DNA from: CAZGQY01 sp964528035
GTDB taxonomy: Bacteria > Pseudomonadota > Gammaproteobacteria > Methylococcales > UBA1147
NCBI GenBank assembly: GCA_964528035.1
Contig: CAZGQY010000011.1
Span: 1 to 45,754, forward strand
DNA length: 45,754 nucleotides
Direction of reading: 5' to 3'
A program made the translations under genes and the position numbers. Position 1 is the first letter of the stretch, and every line of letters begins with the position of its first letter. This document shows positions 1 through 9,426 of the stretch, in pieces. The notes under the pieces were generated by a model that saw only the letters and a list, made by a program, of their open reading frames with translations, had not been told where the DNA came from and searched no databases.

Positions 1-1
1 G

Positions 2-1165
2 ATGTATTTACGGCGTCTTCCGGAACAGATCACCCATAGAGGGGCGAGCAGTTACTATTCAACAATCATCGTGGATCTGAGTCGTAACCTTATTGCTTTA
101 TCGCTGACCGATCCCAGGTCAGTTATTGATTACTCTATGCAGACCTGGGATCTTTTACTTCGACAGGGTCGGCGTTCGATGTTGTTATCACGTCTGTGTC
201 ATATTTTACTGCAACAGCAATTGCTTGAGCGTTTGCCGGAGCAAGTGCGACAACATCTACTTTCAGAATACGTATTTTTTGAAAAGCTGGATAGTACAAT
301 TCGTTGGGAAATCCGTTGTATTACTCGTGCCTTGGAACCTTTGGGTTGTCCGACGATCCTGTTAAAGGGGGCTGGGTATCTGATCGCAGGCAATACGGCT
401 GCGGGAGGTCGGGTGTTTTCCGATGTGGACATATTGGTACCAAAAGGCCGCATCAATGAGGTCGAGTCTGCATTACGCGGTCATGGTTGGGTGGGTACTC
501 ACCAAAATGACTATGATCAACGTTATTATCGTCAGTGGATGCATGAATTGCCGCCGATGATCCATCTTAAACGACATTCGAATCTCGATGTGCATCACAA
601 TATTCTGCCTGAAGTAGGACGTGTTTGTCCGGATGCGGAAAAACTTTTTGAGCAGGCTGAACAAATTCCCGAGGGCCCGCTTTTGGTACTGGCACCAGTA
701 GATCGGGTTATACATTCAGCGGTTCATTTGTTTCACGATGGAGAACTGGATCATGGTCTTCGAGACCTTTCCGATATAGATCTGTTGCTACGTGAATATG
801 CTGATTCTCAGGGTTTTTGGGAATCACTGCCAAAACGTGCCGATGAATTGCGTCTTTCACGTTCCCTGTACTATGCATTACGTTATACAAAGCTTTTTTT
901 CAATACCCCGATCCCGGACGTGGTTATCTCAGAGCTTAACAAAGCAGCGCCCGGTTATTTTGGCGTGCGCTGGATGGACAGTTTGTTTCAGCGTGCACTG
1001 ATGCCGGATCATAGCAGTTGTGACGATAGATTTACCGGGTTGGCGCGATGGTTGTTATTTATTCGTTCACATTGGTTATGTATGCCGCCGCTTATGTTGG
1101 CCAGGCACCTTCTTAAAAAAGCGGGTATGCGTTGGCAGGATCGACGTAGTTTGAAGAAGCGTTGA
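2..1165 (+). CDS. NTP_transf_5-type nucleotidyltransferase, EPS locus (5' end uncertain)
   Basis: The protein resembles the uncharacterised nucleotidyltransferase family (NTP_transf_5) that recurs in exosortase/PEP-CTERM exopolysaccharide loci. The family signature is visible around residues 118-148: an LLKGAGYL stretch followed by GGRVFSDVDILVP, where the two Asp of DVD fit the metal-binding pair of the nucleotidyltransferase fold. A His-rich segment (DVHHNIL) follows near residue 198. Its substrate is unknown; a role in polysaccharide assembly is inferred from the neighbours. The reading frame begins at the window edge, so the true start may lie further left. An in-frame GTG at 71 is a plausible start, since family similarity seems to begin near there (LSRNLIALSLTDP). 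It converges on moeA with a 33-bp gap and no obvious terminator. Confidence 0.7.
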   Translation: MYLRRLPEQITHRGASSYYSTIIVDLSRNLIALSLTDPRSVIDYSMQTWDLLLRQGRRSMLLSRLCHILLQQQLLERLPEQVRQHLLSEYVFFEKLDSTIRWEIRCITRALEPLGCPTILLKGAGYLIAGNTAAGGRVFSDVDILVPKGRINEVESALRGHGWVGTHQNDYDQRYYRQWMHELPPMIHLKRHSNLDVHHNILPEVGRVCPDAEKLFEQAEQIPEGPLLVLAPVDRVIHSAVHLFHDGELDHGLRDLSDIDLLLREYADSQGFWESLPKRADELRLSRSLYYALRYTKLFFNTPIPDVVISELNKAAPGYFGVRWMDSLFQRALMPDHSSCDDRFTGLARWLLFIRSHWLCMPPLMLARHLLKKAGMRWQDRRSLKKR

Positions 1166-1198
1166 TGGTTGGTAAATTGGTTTAGATAGCTTCCTCGA

Positions 1199-2419
1199 CT
1201 AACAAAACGTATACGGTGCCTCGATGGGTTCTATTTCCACAGTCTCTCCTGCTTTAATGCTGTTGCAATCTGCCGGAAGGATAATAAAACAATTGGTTTT
1301 ATTCAGTACGCTGAGGTTATGTGATTCCTGTTTTGTAGCCGGGGTAACCATCAAAACACCTGCATCATTTATAAAACATGATCCCCTCTGGAATTCTTGT
1401 CTCCCGGGAGTTCTATTTATGTCCGTATCGCACCGGGCGTTCAGATGTAGACTTTTCTTTTCTGTTGCCCCTGATAGTTTTAGTAGCGCCGGTCGGATAA
1501 TTTGATAAAAAGTAACCAGGACTGAAACAGGGTTGCCGGGTAAACCAAAGAACCAACAGTTGCCGATACGGCCAAAGGCTAAAGGTTTTCCCGGTTTCAT
1601 GGCAATTTTCCAGAAGTTGATCTGTCCAACCTGTTGCAGTGCTTCTTTAGTGTAGTCTGCATCGCCAACAGACACGCCACCCGAACTGATTATTACATCG
1701 TTTTCCGCGGCGGTGTTTTGCAGAGTGTTACACAATAGCTCCAGATTATCTTTGATTACTCCCAGATCAAGTGCCTGAATATTCAGAGGAGAGAGGAGTG
1801 CGTGAATGCTATAACGGTTGCTGTCGTATATTTCACCACTTTTTAACGGTGTGTTTAGTGGCCTAAGTTCGTCACCCGTTGAAAAAAATGCAGCACGCAA
1901 TTTGCGTTGTACACAAAGATCCCCGAGGCCCAATGAAGCAATTAGTCCTATGTCGGCGGCTGAAATTCTATGACCTTTTTCAAAGACTATCTGCCCAGTT
2001 TCAATATCGCTTCCAACTCCACGTACATAGTCTTCGTATGCAATTGTTCCGGAAAAAGACATAAACTTTTCGGATTGTTCGACGTTTTCCTGAAGTATTA
2101 CCGAATCGGACCACTCAGGAAGCACTGCGCCAGTAAAAATACGGATACATTCGCCTTCTTTATGTGTGCCTGTATAAGGGCTACCTGCCCAGGATGTGCC
2201 CACAATTTGAAGCTGTTTGGGTTGAAGGTTGGCGATTTCTGAATATTTAACGGCGTAACCATCCATTGCCGATATTGCTTCGCTGGGTATGTTCTGCGTG
2301 GCATATAAGTTATCGACCAAAATTCGACCAACACACTCTTTGAGCGGGACTTGTTCAGAGCCACTAACAGGTTCTATTTGTTCATTTATTTTGCGCTTTG
2401 CTTCGTTGACGGTAAGCAT
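1199..2419 (-). CDS. moeA: Molybdopterin molybdenumtransferase MoeA
   Basis: MoeA inserts molybdate into adenylylated molybdopterin, the last common step of molybdenum cofactor synthesis in the cytoplasm. Visible hallmarks are the N-terminal AISAMDGYAV block, the IFTGAVLP motif, the SSGGVSVGDADYTKE block of the MoaB/MogA-like domain, and KPGKPLAFG followed by FGLPGNPVSV. The frame is open back to 2539, but those 40 residues show no family character. I chose the ATG at 2419, which gives 406 residues and the usual MoeA opening MLTVNEAKRKI. It is the last gene of a leftward run, 208 bp after mobB, so it may have its own promoter. Function is secure; the start is likely but not proven. Confidence 0.93.
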   Translation of the reverse strand: MLTVNEAKRKINEQIEPVSGSEQVPLKECVGRILVDNLYATQNIPSEAISAMDGYAVKYSEIANLQPKQLQIVGTSWAGSPYTGTHKEGECIRIFTGAVLPEWSDSVILQENVEQSEKFMSFSGTIAYEDYVRGVGSDIETGQIVFEKGHRISAADIGLIASLGLGDLCVQRKLRAAFFSTGDELRPLNTPLKSGEIYDSNRYSIHALLSPLNIQALDLGVIKDNLELLCNTLQNTAAENDVIISSGGVSVGDADYTKEALQQVGQINFWKIAMKPGKPLAFGRIGNCWFFGLPGNPVSVLVTFYQIIRPALLKLSGATEKKSLHLNARCDTDINRTPGRQEFQRGSCFINDAGVLMVTPATKQESHNLSVLNKTNCFIILPADCNSIKAGETVEIEPIEAPYTFC

Positions 2420-2627
2420 GTTAGTTAACTGGTTGGCTGTCCGAGAATAGAAATTGTCACGAGGGAAGGTGGAATCGATGCCCCAATTTGAGAAAGCGAG
2501 GCGAATTCCTGCCCTCTTTAGCGACAAATAGGTCGGCAACGGATCCGGATCGCGCCAGCAACCCCTCGGGGATGAAACACGGTATGTATTTCATGATTTA
2601 ATTCGGGACAGTGAAGCAATTTTACTT

Positions 2628-3188
2628 TTATACTGTGGGTTCTGTATTCTTCGACAGTTTTCTGGATTGGCCAAGGAAATCCTCGATAATAAAATTCACG
2701 ATTAGCTCCGCCTGGTTGATATCCAGCACAGGAATGTCAACGACAGCTACCGGTAAATGCGTATCTGTGGCTATCGCAATAACAGAGGGGTCGTCTGGAA
2801 ATAGCAAAGGCTTTCCGATAACGGGGCGATGTAATTCAATCTTCGGAAAGCTTTCCCGTTTAAAGCCTTCGACCAAAATCAGATCGAGCCCGGATTGATC
2901 TAAATGTTTTAGTTGGTCAGACAGCTTCGGCTCTTCGTTATTAGTAAATTCGGTAACAATTGCACGACGATATCGGGATACCAGCATTACTGGTGAAGCA
3001 CCTGCTTCACGCAACAAAAAACTGTCTTTTCCAGGATGGTCGATATCGAAGTTATGATGACTGTGTTTAATCAGCCCGGTATTGAGTCCCTGGCTTTTTA
3101 GTAGTGGAATTACTTTTTGCAGTAATGTTGTTTTGCCTGTACCGCTGAAACCGGCAAAGCCCAATACGGGAATTTCATTGTTGAGCAT
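2628..3188 (-). CDS. mobB: Molybdopterin-guanine dinucleotide biosynthesis protein MobB
   Basis: MobB is a small GTP-binding adapter that assists MobA in forming the guanine dinucleotide form of the molybdenum cofactor. The P-loop GFSGTGKTTLL lies near the N-terminus, followed by the typical LIKHSHHNFDIDHPGKDS block and the LILVEGFKRE motif. The frame is open to 3215, but the ATG at 3188 is preferred: its first base is the last base of the upstream epimerase stop codon (TAATG), and the protein then begins MLNNEIPVLGFAG as expected. That overlap points to translational coupling with the sugar epimerase, an odd partner. No mobA is visible in the window. Confidence 0.92.
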   Translation of the reverse strand: MLNNEIPVLGFAGFSGTGKTTLLQKVIPLLKSQGLNTGLIKHSHHNFDIDHPGKDSFLLREAGASPVMLVSRYRRAIVTEFTNNEEPKLSDQLKHLDQSGLDLILVEGFKRESFPKIELHRPVIGKPLLFPDDPSVIAIATDTHLPVAVVDIPVLDINQAELIVNFIIEDFLGQSRKLSKNTEPTV

Positions 3189-4201
3189 TAGCAGGTGTAA
3201 AAATCTCTGTACCAACCGACGAAACGACCGATGCCTGATTCGATCGGGGTTGCCGGCTTGTATCCAACGTCTTCAATTAAATCAGTAATATCTGCGTAGG
3301 TCGCCGGTACGTCTCCATCCTGCAAAGGCAGAAAATTTTTCTCAGCTTGTTTACCAAGTGCCTGTTCAAGAACTTCTATAAAGCGTTTTAATTCCACCGG
3401 GTTATTGTTGCCGATATTATAGAGTCGATAGGGCGCTTTGCTGGTGCCCGGATCCGGAGTATCGCTGTTCCATTGAGGGTTACTTGAAGCAATTCGATCA
3501 GTGACTCGAACAACACCTTCAACAATATCGTCAATATAGGTGAAATCCCGTCGATGGTTGCCAAAATTGAAGACGTCTATGGGTTTGCCTTCGAGGATGC
3601 TCTTGGTAAACAAAAACAAAGCCATGTCGGGCCGCCCCCAGGGGCCATAGACGGTGAAAAACCGCAGGCCGGTTGTGGGCAGTCCATATAAATGGCTGTA
3701 GGTGTGTGCCATTAATTCGTTGGCTTTTTTTGTCGCCGCATACAGGCTTAGCGGGTGATCAACATTATCGTGAATGGAAAACGGCATCGAGGTATTGGCG
3801 CCATATACGGAACTGCTCGACGCAAATACCAGGTGCTTTACCTGATTGTGACGGCATGCTTCGAGGATATTGCAAAAACCGACCAGATTTGCGTCGATAT
3901 AGGCTCCGGGGTTTTCCAGAGAATATCTTACACCGGCTTGGGCCGCGAGGTTGATTACGCGGTCTGGTTTACGAGATGCAAAAGTCTGGTCGATTAGTTT
4001 TTTGTCTTCCAGGCTGCCTCGTATTTCGGTAAAGCCCGGATGAGGTTTCAGTTTTGCAAGACGGGCTTCCTTTAATGATACGTCGTAATAGTCATTGACA
4101 TTATCGATGCCAATGACCTCATCACCCCGGTTTAGCAGTTTCAAAGCAACAGTCGATCCAATAAAACCGGCGGTGCCGGTAATTAAAACCTTCATAGACA
4201 T
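3188..4201 (-). CDS. UDP-glucuronate 4-epimerase-like NAD-dependent epimerase
   Basis: This is an extended short-chain dehydrogenase/reductase of 337 residues. It has the N-terminal NAD-binding glycine motif (TGTAGFIGS, residues ~8-16), the NLAAQAGVR segment, the catalytic Ser/Tyr/Lys set (ASSSSVYG, then YAATKKANE with the YxxxK pair) and the FTVYGPWGRPDMA and RDFTYIDDIV blocks of UDP-hexuronate epimerases. It most resembles CapI/LpsL-type UDP-glucuronate 4-epimerases, though TviC-like enzymes acting on N-acetylated uronates are close relatives. It starts 12 bp after the dehydrogenase gene stops, so the two should work in sequence: oxidation of the nucleotide sugar, then inversion at C4. A second in-frame ATG lies at 4195. 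The exact substrate cannot be settled from sequence. Confidence 0.88.
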   Translation of the reverse strand: MSMKVLITGTAGFIGSTVALKLLNRGDEVIGIDNVNDYYDVSLKEARLAKLKPHPGFTEIRGSLEDKKLIDQTFASRKPDRVINLAAQAGVRYSLENPGAYIDANLVGFCNILEACRHNQVKHLVFASSSSVYGANTSMPFSIHDNVDHPLSLYAATKKANELMAHTYSHLYGLPTTGLRFFTVYGPWGRPDMALFLFTKSILEGKPIDVFNFGNHRRDFTYIDDIVEGVVRVTDRIASSNPQWNSDTPDPGTSKAPYRLYNIGNNNPVELKRFIEVLEQALGKQAEKNFLPLQDGDVPATYADITDLIEDVGYKPATPIESGIGRFVGWYRDFYTC

Positions 4202-4213
4202 TCTTTTCTTAAG

Positions 4214-5491
4214 TTACAGGTAAGCATCTGTACAATCTGCAGGCAGAGTGTATTTAACATCGAATATAACCGATTGAGGTTTTGCCAATGCCTTAATGGC
4301 GGTAGCACCCATTTCAGTGAACTGTCTGTGTCCCACAGCCAGGATGATGGCATCGTATCGATTGTTTTCCAGTTTATCAAGCAAATTGATTCCCAGCATT
4401 TGTTTGGCTTCTTCCGCCTCCGCCCAAGGGTCGTAAACATCGACAATAGCGTTATATCCTTCTAATTCATCGACAATATCAATCACTCGCGTATTGCGGA
4501 TGTCCGGGCAATTTTCTTTAAAGGTTAATCCCAATATAAGTACATTTGCCCGTGCTACATGTATACGTTTTTGTGTCATTAGTTTTACGACACGTTCAAC
4601 TACATAAGCTCCCATACTATCGTTAATACGCCTACCGGCAAGAATAATTTCAGGATGGTGGCCTATTTCCTGCGCTTTATGAGTTAGATAGTATGGGTCA
4701 ACGCCGATGCAATGACCGCCAACCAATCCAGGTCTGAAAGGTAAGAAATTCCATTTACTGCCTGCGGCTTCTAGGACTTCCAGGGTATTTAGCCCGAGGC
4801 TGTGAAAAAGTACGGCAAGTTCATTGATGAGTGCGATATTTACGTCTCGTTGCGTGTTCTCAATAACTTTTGCCGCTTCGGCGACTTTAATGCTGCTTGC
4901 TTTATGCGTTCCAGCAATAATCACAGTTCGGTAGAGTGCATCGACGAATTCTGCGATATCTGCTGTGGATCCCGATGTTACCTTTTTGATGGTTGTTACG
5001 CCGTGTTCTTTATCGCCGGGATTAATTCGCTCAGGACTATAGCCAGCAAAAAAATCCCGATTAAATTTAAGTCCGGACTCAGTCTCAAGTACAGGTATAC
5101 AAATTTCTTCTGTTGCCCCTGGATAGACGGTGGATTCATATATCACGATGTCGTCTTTGCCAAGTATCTTGCCGATAGCCGAGCTGGATTTAATTAAGGG
5201 TGTCAGGTCTGGCCGTTTATTTTTGTCTATAGGTGTGGGTACAGTGACAATAAAAACATTACATTTTTTTAAATCTTCAGGGTTTGAGGTGAAAGCCAGG
5301 TTTTTTACCTGCGCAAGTTTCTCTGCTTCGACTTCCAGTGATTTGTCGTGGCCGGCGATCAATTCGTCGATTCGCTGGCTGCTGATATCGAGCCCAATGG
5401 TTTCGAAGTGGTTTCCGAATTCAACCGCCAGCGGCAGACCGACGTAGCCCAATCCGACTACACCGATTCTGCATTCCGTAAGCGACCGCAT
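4214..5491 (-). CDS. UDP-N-acetylhexosamine/UDP-glucose 6-dehydrogenase (TviB/WbpA type)
   Basis: The enzyme oxidises the C6 hydroxyl of a UDP-sugar to a carboxylate using two NAD+, giving a uronic acid donor for acidic polysaccharides. Seen are the Rossmann motif GVVGLGYVGLPLA near residue 10, the VPTPID block, STVYPGATEE, the YSPERINPGD motif, and the catalytic Cys in GLVGGHCIGVDPYYL. The SPERINPGD and HCIGVDPYYLTHKAQ variants are typical of the TviB/WbpA/VipA branch, which acts on UDP-GlcNAc, rather than of UDP-glucose dehydrogenases, but this is family inference. A perfect AAGGAGG Shine-Dalgarno sits 4 nt upstream of the ATG (plus-strand 5496-5502), so strong translation is expected. It leads the leftward run with the epimerase, mobB and moeA. 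Confidence 0.92.
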   Translation of the reverse strand: MRSLTECRIGVVGLGYVGLPLAVEFGNHFETIGLDISSQRIDELIAGHDKSLEVEAEKLAQVKNLAFTSNPEDLKKCNVFIVTVPTPIDKNKRPDLTPLIKSSSAIGKILGKDDIVIYESTVYPGATEEICIPVLETESGLKFNRDFFAGYSPERINPGDKEHGVTTIKKVTSGSTADIAEFVDALYRTVIIAGTHKASSIKVAEAAKVIENTQRDVNIALINELAVLFHSLGLNTLEVLEAAGSKWNFLPFRPGLVGGHCIGVDPYYLTHKAQEIGHHPEIILAGRRINDSMGAYVVERVVKLMTQKRIHVARANVLILGLTFKENCPDIRNTRVIDIVDELEGYNAIVDVYDPWAEAEEAKQMLGINLLDKLENNRYDAIILAVGHRQFTEMGATAIKALAKPQSVIFDVKYTLPADCTDAYL

Positions 5492-5910
5492 GGCGCCTCC
5501 TTAAGTTTTGTAGGTTAAAAGTGATAATGATTAGTGGTTTTTTAATAGAATAAGCTTAGACTATTATTGAATGTTTTAGCCGTGACATTTTGGAGTCGGT
5601 CATGATTTGATTTATATTTAAATTAATTGGAACTACATAAAGGTAAATCGCATTGCAACTGGTTAATCTATTATCTCTATGAAATGAACCGACTGATATA
5701 TACTAAGTCAGTGCCATTTTAATGGATAGCTTGGCAATAGAAAAGAGTCGTTCAGGAATTCATTATTTGTAAGTAAATATTAACCCCAAATAAATTGTTA
5801 TCAGGTGCGTTATCTTTCGTTTCTCAACGGTAACTTAAGTTAGAATATTCCTTTTCGGGTTTTACCCGTAATTTAATTATCTAGACAAAAAAATAAGGAA
5901 TTAGCAAAGA
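5492..5910. other. Divergent intergenic region of the EPS locus
   Basis: This 419-bp AT-rich spacer separates two divergent EPS transcription units and must hold both promoters. A small perfect hairpin (CGGGT-TTT-ACCCG, 5856-5868) lies in the probable leader of the sugar transferase gene. A TAGAAT resembling a -10 box is at 5841-5846 and partly overlaps a 12-bp palindrome at 5831-5842. I see no convincing -35 box, no clear sigma54 -24/-12 element and no gene. Confidence 0.4.
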
Positions 5911-7296
5911 ATGATTCGGATATTTAGACATTACATATCGGGCATATTTCTGGGGCTTGTGCTATTGGAGTTTGGTGTTTTTTTTGCGGCAATACATTTT
6001 GGTTCAATGGCTCGATTCCAGGAATTGATTCCATTTGATTCGGCATTGATTACTCCTTCGTTAATTTTTGCCGTTATCCTGTTGACTACCAATACAGGTA
6101 TGGGGCTCTATCAGCGTACTCAAACCTGGGGTGACGCTGGCTTATTACTACGCATCATCGGTAGTGTGGTTCTAGGTGGACTGGCAATGAGTTTGATTTT
6201 TTATTTCATTCCTCTTGTTTCCGTCAGCAGAGGTATCGTGGGTTATGCACTGCTTTCCTCTTTCATAGGTGTAACTTTCTTACGGATCATATTTTATTCG
6301 GTGGTTGATCGTCGGGTATTAAAACGCAGGGTATTAGTGTTTGGTGCGGGAAAAAATGCTCAAAAAATAACCGAGCTCGATACTGAAAATGTTACTGGGA
6401 CTATTCGGGTTATCGGCTGTGCACCTCTTGAAGGCCAGCCGATAGAGGTTCCGGAAGACCGCGTAATCAATTTGAATATGCCGTTAAACGAATATGCGAC
6501 TCAAGAGGATGTTGATGAAATAGTTGTTGCACCCGATGATCGTCGCAAAGGATTACCCGTTGATGAAATATTGGATTGTAAAATGAATGGATTCGAAGTG
6601 GTCGATATGCTGACGTTCTTTGAGCGTGAAGCGGGATTTATCCGGGTTGACTGCCTTTACCCCAGTTGGTTGGTATTCTCGGATGGTTTTAGAGCGGGTT
6701 TTCTGCGAATGTTTTCGAAACGGTTGTTCGATATTTTTGCAAGTCTTGTGTTGTTGGCAGTTGCATGGCCAATAATGATTCTGACTGCATTGATTATCAA
6801 ACTGGAGAGTGGCTTTAAAGGGCCGGTATTCTATGAGCAAGTTCGGGTTGGCATAAGCTGGCGCTTATTTCGGGTTATAAAGTTTCGAAGCATGCGGACT
6901 GATGCCGAACTCAAGGGCAGACCGATAATGGCAACCAGGAATGATAACCGAGTGACTCGGGTGGGTCGTTTTATCAGAAAGGTACGGATTGATGAATTGC
7001 CACAGTTATTCAATGTGTTAAGAGGTGATATGAGCTTTGTCGGGCCGCGCCCGGAACGCCCTGAATTTATGGAAAAATTTGCGGAAACCATACCGTACTA
7101 TTCTGAACGTCATCGAGTAAAACCCGGGATAACCGGATGGGCGCAGTTATGTTATCCATACGGAGAAAATGAAATTGATGCCCTAAAAAAACTTCAGTAT
7201 GACCTCTACTATGTGAAGAATTACAGTGTGTTTTTCGATTTGATGATAATGCTTCAGACAATAGAAGTGGTTCTTTGGGGCAAGGGCGCGCGATGA
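5911..7296 (+). CDS. XrtA/PEP-CTERM-type priming glycosyltransferase (TIGR03013-like)
   Basis: This 461-residue inner-membrane enzyme belongs to the polyprenyl-phosphate sugar-1-phosphate transferases that start exopolysaccharide repeat units by loading a sugar phosphate onto undecaprenyl phosphate. Four to five hydrophobic segments occupy residues ~10-135, followed by a nucleotide-binding-like domain (VLVFGAGKNAQK) and, from residue ~268, a membrane segment leading into the catalytic sugar-transferase domain. That domain shows GPVFYEQVRVG, FRVIKFRSMRTDAE, the IRKVRIDELPQLFNVLRGDMS block, VGPRPERPEF and KPGITGWAQ. The overall layout and the adjacent prsK/prsR/prsT match the TIGR03013 family of exosortase loci. 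An AAGGAA ribosome site lies at 5895-5900. The sugar transferred is unknown. Confidence 0.9.
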   Translation: MIRIFRHYISGIFLGLVLLEFGVFFAAIHFGSMARFQELIPFDSALITPSLIFAVILLTTNTGMGLYQRTQTWGDAGLLLRIIGSVVLGGLAMSLIFYFIPLVSVSRGIVGYALLSSFIGVTFLRIIFYSVVDRRVLKRRVLVFGAGKNAQKITELDTENVTGTIRVIGCAPLEGQPIEVPEDRVINLNMPLNEYATQEDVDEIVVAPDDRRKGLPVDEILDCKMNGFEVVDMLTFFEREAGFIRVDCLYPSWLVFSDGFRAGFLRMFSKRLFDIFASLVLLAVAWPIMILTALIIKLESGFKGPVFYEQVRVGISWRLFRVIKFRSMRTDAELKGRPIMATRNDNRVTRVGRFIRKVRIDELPQLFNVLRGDMSFVGPRPERPEFMEKFAETIPYYSERHRVKPGITGWAQLCYPYGENEIDALKKLQYDLYYVKNYSVFFDLMIMLQTIEVVLWGKGAR

Positions 7297-7326
7297 AGAA
7301 CCAGGATAGAAAGTGTTGACATTGGT

Positions 7327-9390
7327 ATGAATATCGGTTTTTTCAGTTATTCAATCTGTGCGATAGCATTTGCGATTCAGTCCATTCTAATGGTGATTAG
7401 TTGGCGTGGAAGGTTGCTGGGTGGGTTGCTGTTTTTGTCCTCAGTCGTGACAACAATGTGGGCGGCATTGCTGGCTTATCAGTCTGGGTATGAGGAATTG
7501 CCGTCTGCCGTTATTTGGTCGATTGAAATCATAAGAGCAGGGGTCTGGCTGATTTTTTTCCAGAAATTATTAGGATTGGCGTTAAAGTCAGGTCTCGGTC
7601 AAGTAAAACTGTTTCAGAAATTGACAGTTTTAATTTATGCAATTGCTGGCTTGTTATTAGTTGTAGTCTGGAACTGGGACTACCTGCAGTTGCTGGAGCC
7701 TGGTATTTTTCAAGCCAATACGCAAATGGCCGGTCATGTGTTTATGGCCTTGATCGGTATGATTCTGGTTGAACAGTTTTATCGCAATGCGAGACCCGAT
7801 CAGCGCTGGAGTATAAAATTTGTTTGTCTGGCAGTGGGTGGTATGTTTGCCTATGACTTTTATTTGTATTCTGACGCGATGCTATTTAAGCGAATCAATG
7901 CGGATATATGGATGGCCAGAGGGGCTGTGTTCGCAATCGTTGTGCCTTTCATAACGATATCGGCTGCTCGCAATCCGGAATGGTCTGTTGATCTGTTTAT
8001 TTCTCGTGGAGTGATATTCCATACGGCAACATTGTTAGGTGCAGGTGTTTATCTCCTGTTTATGTCTATTGCTGGATACTATATCAAGATCTATGGAGGG
8101 GAATGGGGTGCTGTTGCGCAGATAATATTTCTAGTGGGTGCCTTTTTGGTTTTGGCGCTATTGTTGTTTTCCGGGCAAATTCGTTCTCAATTGAGGGTTT
8201 TTTTAAGTAAGCATTTTTTTAGTTACGCCTATGACTATCGACAGGAATGGTTGAAAATAATTGCAACCTTATCTGAGACGGATAGTGGCTTTGCCCTTGA
8301 TAAACGGATTATTCTCTCGCTTTCGGAATTGGTTGAAAGTCCAAGTGGATTGTTATGGATTCGTGATAGTCATGGAAATTATGTTAAACGGGCTGATTTC
8401 GGTAATCCGGAAATAACAGTTGAGTCTATAGCGTCAAATGACCCTTTAGTATTAGCCGTTATTGAAAATGAGTATCTTGTAAATTTGAGGGAATTGCATA
8501 GGGTACCGGAAATGTATTCCGGTCTGGATTGTCCTGAATGGATTAAGTTGTATCCTAATGCATGGGTGTTTGTGCCATTATTTCAGGGAAATGATTTGTA
8601 TGGGTTAGTGCTATTGACTTATCCACGAACCCAAATTGAGTGGAACTGGGAAGTGATCGAATTATTGCGTACGGCTGGTAGACAGGCAGCGAGTTATCTG
8701 GCACTCGAAGATGCTGCAGCGGAATTGGCACAAGCGCGTCAGTTTGAGGGATTTAACCGATTATCTGCGTTCGTGATTCATGATTTGAAAAATCTGATTG
8801 CGCAGCTTTCATTAGTGGTGCGCAACGCCGAGCGTCACAAAGAAAATCCGGAATTTATGAAGGATGCGATCATGACCGTGGATCATGCGGTTGGCAAAAT
8901 GAGTCGCTTAATGTCTCAGTTAAGAAATGCAGGGAAAGGACGCGCGGTATCAGAATTGCCTCTCCAGACAATATTAAAGGAAGTCGTCAACGCCCGTTCA
9001 AAACAGTTACCAAAGCCCAGCCTGGAGATACAGGATCATAGTTCATTAACTGTTGCCGCTGATGGTGATCGTCTTGCTTCGGCATTTGAACATCTTATTC
9101 AGAATGCACAGGAAGCTTCGGGAAAAACGGGTAAAGTATGTGTCAGGCTTCAATCTAAACAGAAACGAGCTATAGTTGAAGTGGAGGATGACGGGGAAGG
9201 AATGGATCTGGAGTTTATTCGTTCCCGTTTGTTTAAGCCGTTTGACACGACCAAGGGTTTAACCGGGATGGGAATAGGAGCCTATGAAAGTCGCGAATAT
9301 ATTCGCTCCTTAGAGGGCGAATTAGAAGTGACGAGTACGGTGGGTGTGGGTACCCATTTTGTAATCTCCATACCGATTACATCGCAGTGA
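7327..9390 (+). CDS. prsK: Membrane sensor histidine kinase PrsK
   Basis: PrsK is the sensor kinase of the PEP-CTERM/XrtA regulatory pair. The first ~290 residues form about eight hydrophobic helices, a GAF-like region follows (~310-460), and the kinase core occupies the C-terminus. The phosphoacceptor His is at residue ~485 in the unusual H-box VIHDLKNLIAQ; the N-box (LIQNAQEAS), G1 box (VEDDGEGMD) and G2 region (GLTGMGIGAY) are all intact. The signal it senses is unknown. It lies 30 bp after the sugar transferase and 36 bp before its presumed partner PrsR, so the four genes probably form one operon. The family is known for this synteny; the function is inferred from it. Confidence 0.9.
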   Translation: MNIGFFSYSICAIAFAIQSILMVISWRGRLLGGLLFLSSVVTTMWAALLAYQSGYEELPSAVIWSIEIIRAGVWLIFFQKLLGLALKSGLGQVKLFQKLTVLIYAIAGLLLVVVWNWDYLQLLEPGIFQANTQMAGHVFMALIGMILVEQFYRNARPDQRWSIKFVCLAVGGMFAYDFYLYSDAMLFKRINADIWMARGAVFAIVVPFITISAARNPEWSVDLFISRGVIFHTATLLGAGVYLLFMSIAGYYIKIYGGEWGAVAQIIFLVGAFLVLALLLFSGQIRSQLRVFLSKHFFSYAYDYRQEWLKIIATLSETDSGFALDKRIILSLSELVESPSGLLWIRDSHGNYVKRADFGNPEITVESIASNDPLVLAVIENEYLVNLRELHRVPEMYSGLDCPEWIKLYPNAWVFVPLFQGNDLYGLVLLTYPRTQIEWNWEVIELLRTAGRQAASYLALEDAAAELAQARQFEGFNRLSAFVIHDLKNLIAQLSLVVRNAERHKENPEFMKDAIMTVDHAVGKMSRLMSQLRNAGKGRAVSELPLQTILKEVVNARSKQLPKPSLEIQDHSSLTVAADGDRLASAFEHLIQNAQEASGKTGKVCVRLQSKQKRAIVEVEDDGEGMDLEFIRSRLFKPFDTTKGLTGMGIGAYESREYIRSLEGELEVTSTVGVGTHFVISIPITSQ

Positions 9391-9426
9391 ACGGTCGAAG
9401 CGCACGAATCGATAAGGTGAATAAGC

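Noticed and set aside
2420..2539. N-terminal extension of moeA to 2539.
   Set aside because: The 40 extra residues show no MoeA character and the ATG at 2419 gives the usual family start and length.
4802..5197. 131-codon rightward open frame inside the nucleotide-sugar dehydrogenase gene.
   Set aside because: It lies fully antisense to a well-supported gene and its Cys-rich translation is a codon-shadow pattern.
5831..5842. Perfect 12-bp palindrome TAACTTAAGTTA upstream of the sugar transferase gene.
   Set aside because: About ten 12-bp palindromes are expected by chance in a window of this size, so it is not evidence of an operator by itself.
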